In this document: piece by piece, positions 25,710-39,966 of the stretch
How positions within the stretch are numbered: the stretch's first letter is position 1
Layout: the number at the start of each line of letters is the position of its first letter
Assembly (NCBI GenBank): GCA_035048485.1
Contig: CM068580.1
Span: forward strand, 60,770,983-60,834,982
Reading direction: 5' to 3'
DNA length: 64,000 nt
Source of the DNA: Pteria penguin
Lineage: Eukaryota; Mollusca; Bivalvia; Pterioida; Pteriidae
Program-made: the position numbers and the translations under genes
The notes under the pieces: model-generated
Database searches by the model: none
What the model saw: only the letters and a program-made list of their open reading frames with translations
What the model was told of the DNA's origin: nothing

Positions 25710-26657
25710 ATGAACGCTATGGTACATTTTGTAAATCTGGTAAGATTGTGATGAACTTAATTTCCCCCTTATAGTTCATTTTTACCTATAAGAGCGAAGT
25801 AAGAATGAGATGGCATTTTCCCGTAGTTTATAGAATAAAATGTCATAAATCAAATACAGTATTATAGATGTACAAAGTTATTTCATGTCTTTGTAATCTC
25901 ATTACATACAGGAGCAAATTATATTTATACAACAACAAATCAAAAGTTATTTACCAACATCTACATATTTAATTTTTCTCTTTACATAGCTTGAATACTG
26001 TTTACACCACGCAAGATATTTATTTGCATTGTGTTTGTATATTGTATGTATTACAATGACGTTAAATCTGACAAAAGACTTTCAATTTTACAGCTGGTTA
26101 TTTCCTTGTGCGGACTTTCGCACCAAAGTCCAATTTTCAACAGCTGTCGGGAACCAGAAAATATTGATGCAATATTCAAAAATCTGACTTACAACGGGAT
26201 GCTAGATTTCATTCTTCCCTTCACAGAAATCGATATGCTTGGCATCTTAGCACCCTCTGGACAGCAACAATATCTTACAGGAACATATTCATGTCCAGTG
26301 AGTCAGCAAGCGAATCAGATGACATCTAATTCTTGGCTCTCAGAGAGGTCGACCTGCCCATATTACTTCGTAACAACATACAATTCACGTCGTTATCCGG
26401 CATCCATCACTGAAGCCCGCTGTTCCTGTACAAACTGCGTAGATTATAATGGTCCAAGTCCACGTAATGTATGTGAACCTATTTACAGAAATGTCAGAGT
26501 CTTGGTGAAAAGTACATGCGTAGACAACGTCTGGAAGTATGAAGTCAAAACGTACCGGAAACAAGAAAGCTGTACATGCGCAGTTCCTAGAGAAGCCATT
26601 ATTAGTCAATCAAATTTCTATCCTTCAAATACTGGACCTGGACCTATTCCAATGTAA
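25710..26657 (+). CDS. IL-17-like cytokine (gene 3), two coding exons
   Basis: Exon 1 is 25710-25739 (MNAMVHFVNL) with a GTAAGA donor. Exon 2 is 26094-26657 after TTTTACAG. The phase-0 join gives 197 residues. The signal peptide spans both exons and ends near the NSCREPENI start. Then come an NLT sequon, the NGMLDFILPF segment, a QQYLTG turn, and the IL-17 domain: CPYYFVTTYNS, YPASITEARCSCTNC, CEPIYRNVRV, STC, ESCTCAVPR. It ends GPGPIPM, the tail shared with genes 2, 4 and 5. Nearest sisters are genes 5 and 6. Predicted secreted cytokine. Confidence 0.92.
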
Positions 26658-26710
26658 AAGAATGTATATTATATTTATTCACTACTTATTTATACATTTA
26701 CCAATTTTTT

Positions 26711-26733
26711 ATACTCAGGGTTTACATGTGCAA
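26711..26733 (+). promoter_or_regulatory. Conserved 3'-UTR element
   Basis: ACTCAGGGTTTACATGTGCA recurs in the 3' UTR of gene 5 (40002-40024) at a similar distance from the stop codon. Possible RNA stability or regulatory element, or simply recent common ancestry. Confidence 0.5.
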
Positions 26734-26793
26734 TTAATAATACGTGAAAAGATGCTCACATTGTGATTTTTAGGTTCATCTACATTTTTTTTT

Positions 26794-26799
26794 AATAAA
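26794..26799 (+). terminator. Polyadenylation signal of IL-17 gene 3
   Basis: AATAAA about 140 bp after the stop codon. Confidence 0.6.
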
Positions 26800-26962
26800 A
26801 GATAAAACTCACCATATTTTGTCGTATTTGATGAAATCGTTGCATATAAATATCGATATAAAATTGAACTATATTCAGATAAGCAGGGTTTGAAAACAAC
26901 GAATATAATTGGTTCTGTATCAAAGAAATATTTAGTACGGTGTTACGGTAGATATTATGGAC

Positions 26963-27528
26963 ACCTGGGGTGCTTTCAGAATCGTAGCTAATGGACTAGC
27001 CGCTAGGTTTAGTATAACGCTTCATTCTGAATGCACTGCTACATTTAGCGGCTTGGTAAAATGGCGGACAGTTATAAATCCTAATATATTTTGAAATAAG
27101 TTATCCGCTTTTGTAGACTGAACAATGTTTCGTATCATAGATCAACGCGTGATCATTTCCGATTTAATTTTTACTTTGAATTGGATAACCAAGATGTTTT
27201 CAAACAAATATGGAGAAGAATGCAAAGTTTAGTGTCCGCCATTTTGAATTTGAAAGCTAGCAGAAGAATTTAAGGTTCGGTTACGTTACGTAGCGGCTAG
27301 GCGAACAGAGCGTTCAGTTACCGAGCAGAGCTAGCTGCTACGTAGCGACTAGGCGAACAGAGCGTTCAGTTACCGAACAGAGCTAGCTGCTACGTAGCGA
27401 CTAGGCGAACAGAGCGTTCAGTTACCGAGCAGAGCTAGCTGCTACGTAGCGACTAGGCGAACAGAGCGTCCAGTTACCGAGCAGAGCTAGCTGCTACGTA
27501 GACGCTACGATTCTGAATGCACACCTGG
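26963..27528. mobile_element. MITE-like element with 52-bp tandem repeat
   Basis: Terminal inverted repeats GTGCTTTCAGAATCGTAGC (from 26970) and the complement of GTGCATTCAGAATCGTAGC (ending 27522) enclose about 550 bp with no ORF. ACCTGG lies outside each end (26963-26968 and 27523-27528), a likely target-site duplication. The right-hand copy is split by the adjoining Harbinger insertion. Confidence 0.65.
27290..27502. repeat. 52-bp tandem repeat, about four copies
   Basis: Unit begins GCGAACAGAGCG at 27301 and recurs every 52 bp, ending each time in AGCTAGCTGCTACGTAGCG. Copies are nearly identical. The array lies wholly inside the MITE-like element. Confidence 0.9.
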
Positions 27529-27860
27529 CTTCGTGACCATAAAACAAAAAAATTCTCAGACAATAATTTTACTCAGAAATTAAGAATTTTTCTCAGCTGA
27601 GAATATTCTTAAATTCTAAGACCATAAACGGACTTAAGAATTTTCTCCGGTGAGAAAAGATCTCATCTTTCGAGACGCGCTAGTATGCACGCGACGTTGT
27701 TTCTAAGGATTTTATGAAGAACGTAGGCGGCCTCAGCGCATCTGCTTCTGGAACTCTTCAGTAAAATACGGTAAGAAAGTTATATAAACATAAACAAAAA
27801 TCGTCTGCTAAACATAATTATACCATAGTAATATTACAATATATTGATTTCATACTGATT

Positions 27861-28031
27861 ATGGCAAAACGATCGGCCAATTGGACAACTGAGGAGGAGA
27901 TGGTCCTCATAGAGGAAGTTGGGTTGCGGGAGGACTCTTTGTTTGGGAAAATGAAAGGGGATGGGGTAATTAAAATTGGGGAAATTAGAAGTAATGGATG
28001 GCAGGCAATTGCAGAGGTTCTTAATGCGTAA
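27861..28031 (+). CDS. Myb/SANT-like protein of the Harbinger element (partial)
   Basis: ATG 27861 opens a 56-residue frame starting MAKRSANWTTEEEMVLIEEV, with the Trp and acidic pattern of a Myb/SANT-like helix and a later Trp (NGWQAIAEV). Harbinger elements typically encode such a partner that helps the transposase enter the nucleus and bind DNA. The frame reaches TAA at 28029 but a GTAAGC donor begins at 28028, so this may be exon 1 of a spliced gene. I could not find the continuing exon before 28,670, so the protein may be truncated. Confidence 0.6.
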   Translation: MAKRSANWTTEEEMVLIEEVGLREDSLFGKMKGDGVIKIGEIRSNGWQAIAEVLNA

Positions 28032-28670
28032 GCTATTTTAATATCAATATTATTATTAGATCTATTACATAGATCTAGATTGACGACACCAAAAGTTTTG
28101 GATATCAAAATAAGTTTGCATATGCATTGCAAAAATACAGGAAGTATGTCTAGTTTGGAGAATTTTGTTGATTGATGAACAAAGATTCAGTTATGTAGTT
28201 ATATATATTATATTCTTATATTAAAAAAAAAATGGCGTATGAGTACAGTAATGGTTTAGTGATACGTACTTTTACCTAATGACAGACCCCTATTTTTGCT
28301 GTCAATGGTTTCGAAAATTGCTGTTTTAAATTATTTAGTTTATTAATGATTTCATGAATAAGAATTTCAACTTCCTCGGAAGACAAATTTAGCTTTATTA
28401 GATAGATTTATTATAAAGAATATTTTCAAAAAAGAATTCTTCGCCCTAGATTATACATTCACGTAACACCTAAAAAATCAAATAGTCTACTGGAAATGTA
28501 ATACATATATGTAGATCCAGTTTGATATTTATTACTCTTATTTACTGTATTGTTATATTTTTAGGTGGGGGCCTTGAGGAGGGTGTCTATATATATTTGT
28601 GTGTGTATGTATTGTATAAATCTTATCAACAAATACAGTTTAAACTAAATATGTATTTCTGATTAAATAA

Positions 28671-31608
<2,938 letters not shown>

Positions 31609-31805
31609 CTTGATACAGCTGAGAATAGACTTAAGTCAGCTATGGATCTAACTTAAGAATTCTAATAATCTGAGAACAAAAACTGTCTGAGAAATTTTTA
31701 TGGTCAGTGATTGTACTCAGAACTGAGAAAAAAATAAATTCTGAGAATAAAACTTGAGTTGAGAAGAATTTTTGTCTGAGAATTTTTTTATGGTCACGAA
31801 GCCTG

Positions 31806-32185
31806 GTGATCTGTGGTGTGACCAGTTGACCTCAAAGACGACTTCAATGATCAGATGATATAATGATATTTTTATTGTATAGAAACTGTCATCACATCAT
31901 AAAAAAGTGCTATGATAACATTAAAATTCAAGGCCCCCTTTTGACCAGAGGAGGGGGCGTTGGGGGTTGAGGATTTTTCTATTTGCCTCTGTTTGTGTAC
32001 GGTACAAACATTTTTCTAATGATGAGTTATCTCTATAAATCTTATACACTACATTATAGGTATTCCAAATTAATTTTATCTTTGATAAGAAAACAATATA
32101 TAATAGTCCTCGAAATGTTTTTATTTATCTCTCATTGTGTAGAAAAGTTAGTTGAAATACCTGTTTTACTTTGATACATGCACAT
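31806..32185. other. Unassigned DNA between Harbinger and a SINE
   Basis: No supported feature. Confidence 0.35.
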
Positions 32186-32189
32186 GTAT

Positions 32190-32325
32190 ATCTGCTATCG
32201 GATCGGGATTCGATTCCCGGGTTGCGCGAGATGTTTAAGAGGTTGATTGCCTCCTACTTCCATATTGCGATCTAACTGAAAAATTCTTGAGAGCGACGTA
32301 AAACACTAATCAGCCAATCAATATT
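32190..32325 (+). mobile_element. Partial tRNA-derived SINE
   Basis: B box GGGATTCGATTCCC followed by GAGAGCGACGTAAAACACTA and a CAGCCAATCAAT tail, like the 17,609-17,777 SINE. The A-box part of the head is missing. Confidence 0.65.
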
Positions 32326-32570
32326 TTACATTGGAGATTAACAAAATTTTTCATCAGTCATTCAAATGAGGGTTTCTGTACCTCCAACAACTTTGTAAAA
32401 TCCATCTATGTATATTCCCAAAGTAAGTTATCTGTTTGTATTATATATATGAAGCAACCCTCGCCATTTGCCGCACGGTGAAAGAATATTACGTTCTATT
32501 TTAGATTTTGTGAATGTAAATTATAAATTATCACAATATGATTAAATATTATCTGAACTGTGTTTTTCTT

Positions 32571-32664
32571 GAGTTTTTTTTTTTTTTTTTTTTTTTGGGG
32601 GGGGGGGGGGTTGGAGGAAGGGTTGTTTGTTTGTTTGTTTGGGTATTGGGGGGGGGTGTTGTTT

Positions 32665-32755
<91 letters not shown>

Positions 32756-32817
32756 TTTATTTATTTATTTATTCATTTATTTTTGTTTGTTTTTTTGGGG
32801 GGGGGGGTGGAGGGGTT
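32571..32817. repeat. T/G-run and (TA)n microsatellite complex
   Basis: Poly-T, poly-G, (TA)n at 32,668-32,748 and (TTTA)n. It marks the left edge of block A; the right copy is also preceded by (TA)n (61,357-61,470). Confidence 0.9.
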
Positions 32818-33005
32818 TTTAGTTTTGTGGCTTTGTGGCTGTGTTATTACTGTTTTTGTATTTGTTTATTTGTTTATCTTTTGCCTTGCCGACACGTCTT
32901 CTAAATGTTTAAGCCCGCCCTGTGGTCAGTTTTATCCCCATTGGGTAATACCGGGTGTAATCATACACTCCCATGATACATGACGGTAGCTTTTACCCTA
33001 CGGCA

Positions 33006-33890
33006 GGTTTGTCCACTGCTATCTCACTGGACTTCAAATCATAAAGATTCGATTCCAGCTGTGGGCGCTGAAGTGAGTCATCACCTCCAGTCACCATCTC
33101 CTACCATCTTAGAATGAGACAGTATAAACCAACACTGCATGCCATAGTACACACAGCAGATTTGTAGCATAGGGCACCAGGCAGGTGTCGCCACATATAA
33201 GTGATTTATCATCTCCTACCATCTTAGAATGAGACAGTATAAACCAACACTGCATGCCATAGTACACACAGCAGACTTGTAGCATAGGGCACCAGGCAGG
33301 TGTCGCCACTATATAAGTGATTTATCATCTCCTACCATCTTAGAATGAGACAGTATAAACCAACACTGCATGCCATAGTACACACAGCAGACTTGTAGCA
33401 TAGGACACCAGGCAGGTGTCGCCATTATATAAGTGATTTATCATCTCCTACCATCTTCGAATGAGACAGTATAAACCAACACTGCATGCCATAGTACACA
33501 CAGCAGACTTGTAGCATAGGGCACCATGCAGGTGTCGCCACCATATAAGTGATTTATCATCTCCTACCATCTTAGAATGAGACAGTATAAACCAACACTG
33601 CATGCCATAGTACACACAGCAGACTTGTAGCATAGGGCACCATGCAGGTGTCGCCACCATATAAGTGATTTATCCTCTCCTACCATCTTCGAATGAGACA
33701 GTATAAACCAACACTGCATACCATAGTGCACACAGCAGACTTGTAGCATAGGGCACCAGGCAGGTGTCGCCACCATATAAGTGATTTATCATCTCCTACC
33801 ACCTTCAAATGAGACAGTATAAACCGAGACCCATGTCATAGTGCAAAATGTTACGTAAAGATCCCTCACTATTTCGTATATACGTTTACC
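33006..33890 (+). repeat. 116-bp satellite expanded inside a SINE
   Basis: Units start with CATCTCCTACCATCTT at 33095, 33210, 33326, 33442, 33558, 33674 and 33790. A tRNA-like head with B box GATTCGATTCC precedes the array near 33,050. The last unit runs into GAGACAGTATAAACCGAGAC and GATCCCTCACTATTTCG, which is SINE body. The unit therefore seems to have arisen from the SINE body. Reverse-strand ORFs in it are repeat artefacts. Confidence 0.85.
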
Positions 33891-33934
33891 AGAAACTTCA
33901 TTGGCGGATTAAGAGGGGTGGAGGCGTAAACACC

Positions 33935-34328
33935 CCCCCCCCCCCTTTTAAATTCACAAAGTTAAGGCTTTTAAGTTATGAAATGCTTTAAATGCATAAA
34001 AATTATAGGCTTAGTTGTATTTTCCTCACTTGCTGTACTGACTAAGTTCGACCCACTAGTTGGATCATCATCTATAATGCGCTAAATTTACAATTCCGGA
34101 AATTTTGCACCGTTTTACATAGGTATTGAAGTGCGTATTTACAATATTCTCCTGACTTCAAGTATGTATCAAAGGGGAGTTGAATCTTTCTTTAAACCTC
34201 AAAAGAATAGAGAATAAGTAACAAATTCAAAATAAGTCGAAACAGGCGTCTTAAGATCTGAATTGAATCATAGATAAGAAAATCTTGATGTATATCCGGC
34301 ATCTGAAATTCAACTTCCTTTATCTCGT

Positions 34329-34361
<33 letters not shown>

Positions 34362-34590
34362 ATAATTGTGTAAAGTGTTCACAGATAAGAAAGGAAAAGT
34401 TCGAAGATTCAAAAAGCATAAATTTTGTTGAATACATAGGAAGACGGAAACAAACAAAGGAGGTGATAATATGTACATGTATCATCTCTTTATGATAATA
34501 TAGTATTTGGTAAAATGTTTGGATCACGGTGGGGGGAGGTTAACTTACAATGATTTTGCGTACGGATGTGCGGCTGGAGTCGCTGACACC
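33935..34590. other. Block A spacer with poly-C and poly-T runs
   Basis: Poly-C near 33,934 and a 30-bp poly-T near 34,330. No gene. Confidence 0.6.
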
Positions 34591-34848
34591 CTACCCGTTC
34601 ATATCATGAGCGAAGTGTAAAACAAACCCATTCATATACTGACCATAGTGAAAAGCATAACCAGGTGTCGTATCAGAGATGACGTCAGAAATAAGTTTCT
34701 GTATTCCAGAATTTAATGCAAAAATATTCATTGATATATATTTGAAGGGAAATTGATACCCATTAATGTAGTGGGTGGCCTTAAAAGTATACCCCATTCC
34801 AGCCGCTCGTCTGTATATACCTTCTTTATATAGGAAGTTACTTTTCAT
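34591..34848 (-). CDS. Small ORF of unknown function in block A
   Basis: From ATG 34848 it encodes about 85 residues starting MKSNFLYKEGIYRRAAGMGY and ending VLHFAHDMNG. The second copy (63241-63498) stays open, with one visible amino-acid change (Gly to Arg after HYIN). No domain, signal peptide or promoter is recognised. It may be a fragment of a mobile element or a chance ORF in recently copied DNA. Confidence 0.25.
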   Translation of the reverse strand: MKSNFLYKEGIYRRAAGMGYTFKATHYINGYQFPFKYISMNIFALNSGIQKLISDVISDTTPGYAFHYGQYMNGFVLHFAHDMNG

Positions 34849-34969
34849 TGTTCCCAATTATTACTCCCCAGACATCTAATTATATGGATAGAACTGCATA
34901 TACAGTGTCTTGACTGTACAAAATGCCCATTTATCAACGTGTTTTGTAGGTTTTTAATCTATTATTCCG

Positions 34970-35100
34970 TCGGGGTGCTTCGCCCCCCCCCCCGAACCCC
35001 CCACCAAGGCTTCGCCCTGGACTCATTGGGGACCCAGGCGGCCCCAGACCCCTCGCCTTTTGGATTGTTCCCACGCCCCCTAAACTAAAACTGCATCAGC
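34970..35100. repeat. GC-rich repeat segment with GCTTCGCCC motifs
   Basis: GGTGCTTCGCCCC and AAGGCTTCGCCCTGG flank a poly-C run, followed by GGGGACCCAGGCGGCCCC. This composition stands out against the AT-rich surroundings and resembles dispersed mobile-element ends in other invertebrates; not identified further. Confidence 0.5.
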
Positions 35101-35122
35101 CCTGAACTTCACTGTCTTAATA

Positions 35123-35405
35123 GATAAATCTTGCATTAATTTTAAGTATTTTCAAGGCCAATAACAACATCTTTCCCATTTTCATCTATTAACAAATTTG
35201 CTTTGCGACTTAAGAGATATCCTCGACAATTTCCAGTATGATTGGATGATGAACATTAAAAAGGATAAATCCTGCATTAATTTTAAGTATTTTCAAGGCC
35301 AATAACAACATCTTTCCCATTTTCATCTATTAACAAATTTGCTTTGCGACTTAAGAAATATCCTCGACAATTTCCAGTATGATTGGATGATGAACATTAA
35401 AAATG
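35123..35405. repeat. Direct tandem duplication, unit about 141 bp
   Basis: TGCATTAATTTTAAGTATTT starts at 35132 and again at 35273, each followed by the same text through GATTGGATGATGAACATTAA. Also present in copy 2 from 63,772. Confidence 0.9.
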
Positions 35406-35606
35406 ATCCAATTTTGTACAAGTTTGATTCATTTATTGGGCAAAGTATAAACAAAATAAATAAAATAAAATAAAAACTAATATAAATATTTGGAATCACA
35501 ACCTGGTTTAGAGTATGAAAAGACATATGAAATTATTTTACAAACACTTTTACACAAGCAACATCTATAACATCTACATAAACATGAATATGATATGTAA
35601 GCATGA

Positions 35607-35607
<1 letters not shown>

Positions 35608-35660
<53 letters not shown>
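35608..35660. repeat. (TC)n microsatellite
   Basis: About 50 bp of CT dinucleotide. Confidence 0.95.
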
Positions 35661-35662
<2 letters not shown>

Positions 35663-36095
35663 GGTGATTAGATTGTCACAAATAGAGTATAATTTAAATA
35701 ACAGTTTTGTTTATATCAAAAATTTTCCACTGAGGTATAAATCAACAATTGATAACACAGAAAGCAAAGAAAACCTGAAAATCATATGTAACACTCCAGT
35801 AAAGGTGTGAGGAATTTTCAAAAGTACTCCACTTATAGAATTATATTGATACAGTTAATTCGATATACATGTAATTTGATTGAATATACTTTTTTTCATT
35901 CAATAAGTTTCCACTTAAAACATAAAACAAAGAACATTTTTAAATACTTGAAAATGCGTTCCATCCAAGATTTTTGACATTTCCATATTCACACAGTTCA
36001 GTTCGGAAGACGTATTGTTATTTATCCATTTCTTCTTATACTAATACTGTTATGGCTGATACCCTGGACTAGACATGAACCGATCTGTACAGATA

Positions 36096-36846
36096 TTACA
36101 TCGGTACTGGGCCATTATCAGAGCTGCTGATATCATTTTGACCATTTTCAAATACTCGACGTAGTGCACATGTACAGCTTTCTTGTTTTCGATAGGTTCC
36201 AACTTTGTATTGCCAAGTGTTATTTTTACATGTTGTTTTAATTATAACTTTGACATCTCTATATACTGGCTCGCATATGTTTCGCGGACTAAGGCCATCA
36301 TAATCAAGACATTTACTACAGGAACAGCGCGCCTCAGTAATGGAAGCTGGGTACCGGGAGGAATCGTGTGTTGTAACGAAATAAAATGGACAAATTGATC
36401 TACTTGATAACGGGGAGTCCTGGCCTACTTGCACATTCTTTTGACTGTTTGGACATTCCTTTTCTCCTGTAAGATACTGACTTTCAGTGGCGGGAGGTAC
36501 AATATTGTGTTCTGTTTTCATGTACGGGGGAAGAATAAAGTCCATATTTCCATGCTGGTATGTTAAATTTTGGAAAATTTCTTGAATATTTTCAGGTTCC
36601 TGACACACCGGTAACGCGGATATACACATCAAAATCCCGTTCAACAAGACGGTTGAAAATACCTGAAGCAAAAGAAAAGCAAAAAGAAATTAATTCAAAT
36701 ATTATATTAATTTTCAAATATATAAAAATGCGCAAATTACCCAGAAATTCATATATTTTCTAATACATAACGGATGCATCTCGGCAAACGGGGCACGTTT
36801 TCCAGGCCTGATAAAGATAACTTACAATAGTAGTAAACTTATCCAT
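36096..36846 (-). CDS. IL-17-like cytokine (gene 4), two coding exons
   Basis: Exon 1 is 36846-36826 (MDKFTTI, donor GTAAGT). Exon 2 is 36662-36096 after TTTTGCTTCAG. The phase-0 join gives 195 residues. The signal peptide spans the junction and ends near ISALPVC. The mature chain has CQEPENI, an NLT sequon, HGNMDFILPP, and the IL-17 cysteine pattern: CPFYFVTTHDS, YPASITEARCSCSKC, CEPVYRDVKV, TTC, ESCTCALRR. It ends DNGPVPM. It is clearly a sister of gene 2 and shares its upstream CCAAT-type blocks. Its upstream DNA (block B) is repeated at 59,666 without the gene. Predicted secreted immune cytokine. Confidence 0.92.
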
Positions 36847-36925
36847 TATCTCCATCAATGTAGATCTCTTTCGTATTTATTCTCGATAAATGTATATTTT
36901 ATTATGATATACAACGTATTCAACA

Positions 36926-36942
36926 TCTTATATATATATATG
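36926..36942 (-). promoter_or_regulatory. Probable TATA box of IL-17 gene 4, in a (TA)n tract
   Basis: Minus strand reads ATATATATATATAAGATG, about 85-95 bp upstream of ATG 36846. This tract is also the point where similarity to block B2 begins. Confidence 0.5.
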
Positions 36943-38400
36943 TTCTAGCCTAGGTCTAAAAATACCCTTAAATGTAAAATGTACACTTCCTAATACCTGT
37001 ATTTACCTATTCCTCTTCCGGTGTTAAGAATTGCTGTATCCGATTTAATTACAAACCGCATTACCAGGAAGGCTATTTGAAGTGTGTATACTTAAGTTGC
37101 ATTAAGCACATCGGTTAGTGAATGAATTGTTCTGATTGGTAGAATTTTTTTAAAGCAATAAAATTATATTTCTTTTTACAAGAACTACTGAAAAGAAGGA
37201 GGAGGCAGACCAATGAAAGTGATGTGTTGGTGTATCCTTACGCTGGAATTTGAAGGGGGAATTAAACATCGTCAATGAGAAGGGGATATAGCCCACAAAA
37301 ATCAAAATTGTTTGACTAATTTTTTTTTTACTTAAAATAAAGAATACGAATGAGATTATACTGTCTTTAAACAATAATATTTGCATAAGCGCTCAACAAA
37401 ACGTTCCTACGATAGATATTCAAATATGATAAAATTTCCCTTCGAATTTGAATGAGTAATGTATTATGACATGGTGAACGAGGAAAAGAAGTGTTGTTAT
37501 ACTTTAGAACATTTACACTCCTATATCTCATTCCGATATACACATGTCTTCATTTCATTCAAACCAAATACAAAAAAAAAATAATTTTTTTCACACCTTC
37601 ACAACATTATAGACTAAATGATCGTCTTTCAGATCTGACACACTTCTTACAATACTCCTCTATCAGTCATAAATATATCAAACGAACATTTTACAGCAAA
37701 TTCAAATTGATAACATATTAATAAATATAATGCAAAACCGGTTTAAAATAATATACTCACAAGTACATAGAAATCCGGGAGAGAGTGTTTAACAAAATAC
37801 TTGACGCTAAACGTTAATTACAACCCCACCAAGGAATGTAGTTTTTTTTTTATTCCCATTATATTCGAACTCACAGTCTTCTTATTATGAATCCGACTAC
37901 CATATCATTCAGCCAAATTATAAGGGTTGAGATGTATAAAATATTTCAAATATCTCTAATAAAAATCAATAATCGTTCCAGTTAACGTCTTGCGATGTAT
38001 GACTATGTTATTGATTACTAATCCAATGAAACTTTAAATATTTAGTAAGGTCAGATAAAAAATAAAGTAATATATTAATAAATATACATTTTTATTTATT
38101 TATTTATATTTTCATTTATTTATTATGATCAATTTTTGATTTTTTTATTTTGCATGAATTTATTATAATCAATGGTTTTAGGTTTAACTCATTAATAAAT
38201 AAATTAAACCTTTTTAATCTCTGTCTTACTTATCTTTTGGTCGTTGTATCATGCACGGCAAAATAAAATTGTATGATGCATGAAGGTAAAGTTGAAAACT
38301 GAGAAGGGGACAATCAGATATCATTGTAAGAACTAGATCGGATGCCTTAATATTGCATTAAAAAGTAGAGAAGAAAAATTTATGAATCTAGCTTAACAAC

Positions 38401-38431
<31 letters not shown>

Positions 38432-38466
38432 TATAATGTAAATCTACTGGAACAAATATTCAAACA
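36926..38466. repeat. Block B, copy 1 (upstream region of IL-17 gene 4)
   Basis: Near-identical to 59,666-61,222, from CTTATATATATATATGTTCT to the TACTGGAACAAATATT region after a (CA)n tract. It contains the gene 4 upstream region, including CCAAT-type blocks, and no supported gene. The ORFs at 37491-37721 and 60199-60456 are matching chance frames. Confidence 0.9.
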
Positions 38467-38905
38467 TATATAAATATAGATGTATGTATGTATGTATGAA
38501 TGAATGTATGTATGCAGGTATATATATATATATATTTATTTTACGTATATGCTGACTAAGAGGTCGCGAGATCGATTTCCGACCTTGGCAGATCTCTGTA
38601 TATATATATATATAATATAATTTCCATAGAAAACATATATAACGTGCATCAATATGACTTATAAATATGTATTATATCTTTTATGAACTTTAGAATGTAA
38701 AGATTGCTGAAAGAAAGAAAAAAAGAAAGATAGAAAGAAAGAAGAAAATTGACAAAAATTGAAAAAGACGTCTGTCGGTATCTGTTCATTTCCGTTCTTG
38801 ATCACATTGACTACAAGAGGATGTACATTCCTGCTAATCTTTCCAATTAGACCTACTGGTGACTGTTATACGACCTACACACCATCTTTCTTCCTGTTTC
38901 ATCCA
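38467..38905. other. Spacer with short microsatellites
   Basis: (TATG)n near 38,482, (TA)n near 38,520 and 38,600, (AAAG)n near 38,715. No gene. Confidence 0.6.
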
Positions 38906-38911
38906 AAGAAA

Positions 38912-38919
38912 GTGATAAG
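38912..38919 (+). promoter_or_regulatory. Conserved GATAAG motif upstream of IL-17 gene 5
   Basis: GTGATAAG after TTTCATCCAAAGAAA, 135 bp before TATA; matches genes 3 and 6. Confidence 0.55.
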
Positions 38920-39045
38920 CTATTGCAGCCCATCTTATAAAATAAACCGGAAATAAGACAGTGTTGGTGAATAAACTAGGGGAAGATTTTATTTAACTAA
39001 TGCTACATCCGTGAAAGAAATTCCTTCCGATACTTTCTTAAGTTT

Positions 39046-39055
39046 ACTATATAAG
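39046..39055 (+). promoter_or_regulatory. TATA box of IL-17 gene 5
   Basis: ACTATATAAG, about 90 bp upstream of ATG 39138. Confidence 0.7.
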
Positions 39056-39137
39056 TGCATTGTCTTACGACTGCTGTATCAGTTAACTTCTTAAGACGAA
39101 CAAGTACAACAAGATATACAACAAACTCAAATTTACT

Positions 39138-39954
39138 ATGAAACATTTTATATTTCTGGTAAGCAAATATGATAATTCAAAGTTATATATATATACAGTT
39201 TTGAATTCCACACACATTGTATCAAGCTTTCATAATACTTAATTTTAGATACATACGTATATGTGAAACACAATGTGAATAAATGAAATGAAATTTTGTT
39301 ACCTTTTTATATGTGTAATTTCAAACATGGTTTAATATGAATGCTGATATATATATTCTTCGTATATGTAACATTTCCCTTTAATTTCTACAGGTCTTCA
39401 TGATGGTATGCAAAACTTCGCAACAATTCCCCTTACAAAACAGCTGTCGGGAACCCGAGATCATTGATGTAATATTCCAAAATTTAACGTACAATGGAAT
39501 GCTAGATTATATACTTCCTTTCTCCGAGACCGATATAAATGGAATTTTAGCACCCACTGAGGAGCACCAATATCTCACAGGAACAAAGGACTGCCCGATG
39601 AATCAACAAGCGATGAAGGTGACATCTGATTCCTCGCTATCAGAGAGGTCGACCTGCCCATATTACTTCGTTACAACATACGATTCACGTCGTTATCCGG
39701 CATCCATTACTGAAGCCCGCTGTTCCTGTACAAACTGCGTAGATTATAATGGTCCAAGTCCACGTAATGTATGTGAACCTGTTTACAGAAATGTCAGAGT
39801 CTTGGCGAAAACTATATGCGTGGACAATGTCTGGAAGTATGAAGTTAAAACGTACCAGAAACAAGAGAGCTGCACATGCGCAATTCCGAGAACATATGTC
39901 ACTTCCCAACAAAATTCAGCCTCTGTAGCTAATGATGGACCTATTCCTATGTGA
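39138..39954 (+). CDS. IL-17-like cytokine (gene 5), two coding exons
   Basis: Exon 1 is 39138-39158 (MKHFIFL, donor GTAAGC). Exon 2 is 39394-39954 after TTTCTACAG. The phase-0 join gives 193 residues. The signal peptide is built from both exons. Then come NSCREPEIID, an NLT sequon, NGMLDYILPF, LTGTKDCP, and the IL-17 domain: CPYYFVTTYDS, YPASITEARCSCTNC, CEPVYRNVRV, TIC, ESCTCAIPR. It ends NDGPIPM. It is very close to genes 3 and 6; exon 2 DNA is almost identical across the YPASITEARC part. Predicted secreted cytokine. Confidence 0.93.
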
Positions 39955-39966
39955 TACCATATCATG

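Larger units (their letters stand above)
32818..35349. repeat. Block A, copy 1 (about 2.5 kb duplicated)
   Basis: Near-identical to 61,508-64,000, beginning TTTAGTTTTGTGGCTTTGTG in both and continuing to the window end. It contains a SINE head, the 116-bp satellite, poly-C and poly-T runs, an 88-residue ORF on the minus strand and a GC-rich GCTTCGCCC segment. The copies differ by scattered substitutions, run lengths and satellite copy number. Confidence 0.9.

Noticed and set aside
26385..26609. ORFs antisense to the IL-17 domains (also at 36183-36398, 39685-39912, 43676-43867)
   Set aside because: Shadows of a strongly conserved coding exon on the other strand.
27290..27502. 52-bp tandem array considered as a CRISPR-like array
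   Set aside because: No unique spacers between units; a direct tandem repeat in eukaryotic DNA.
33109..33776. Repeated MVATPAWCPMLQVCC-like ORFs on the minus strand, also at 61856-62296
   Set aside because: They arise from the 116-bp satellite; 116 is not a multiple of three, so frames shift from unit to unit.
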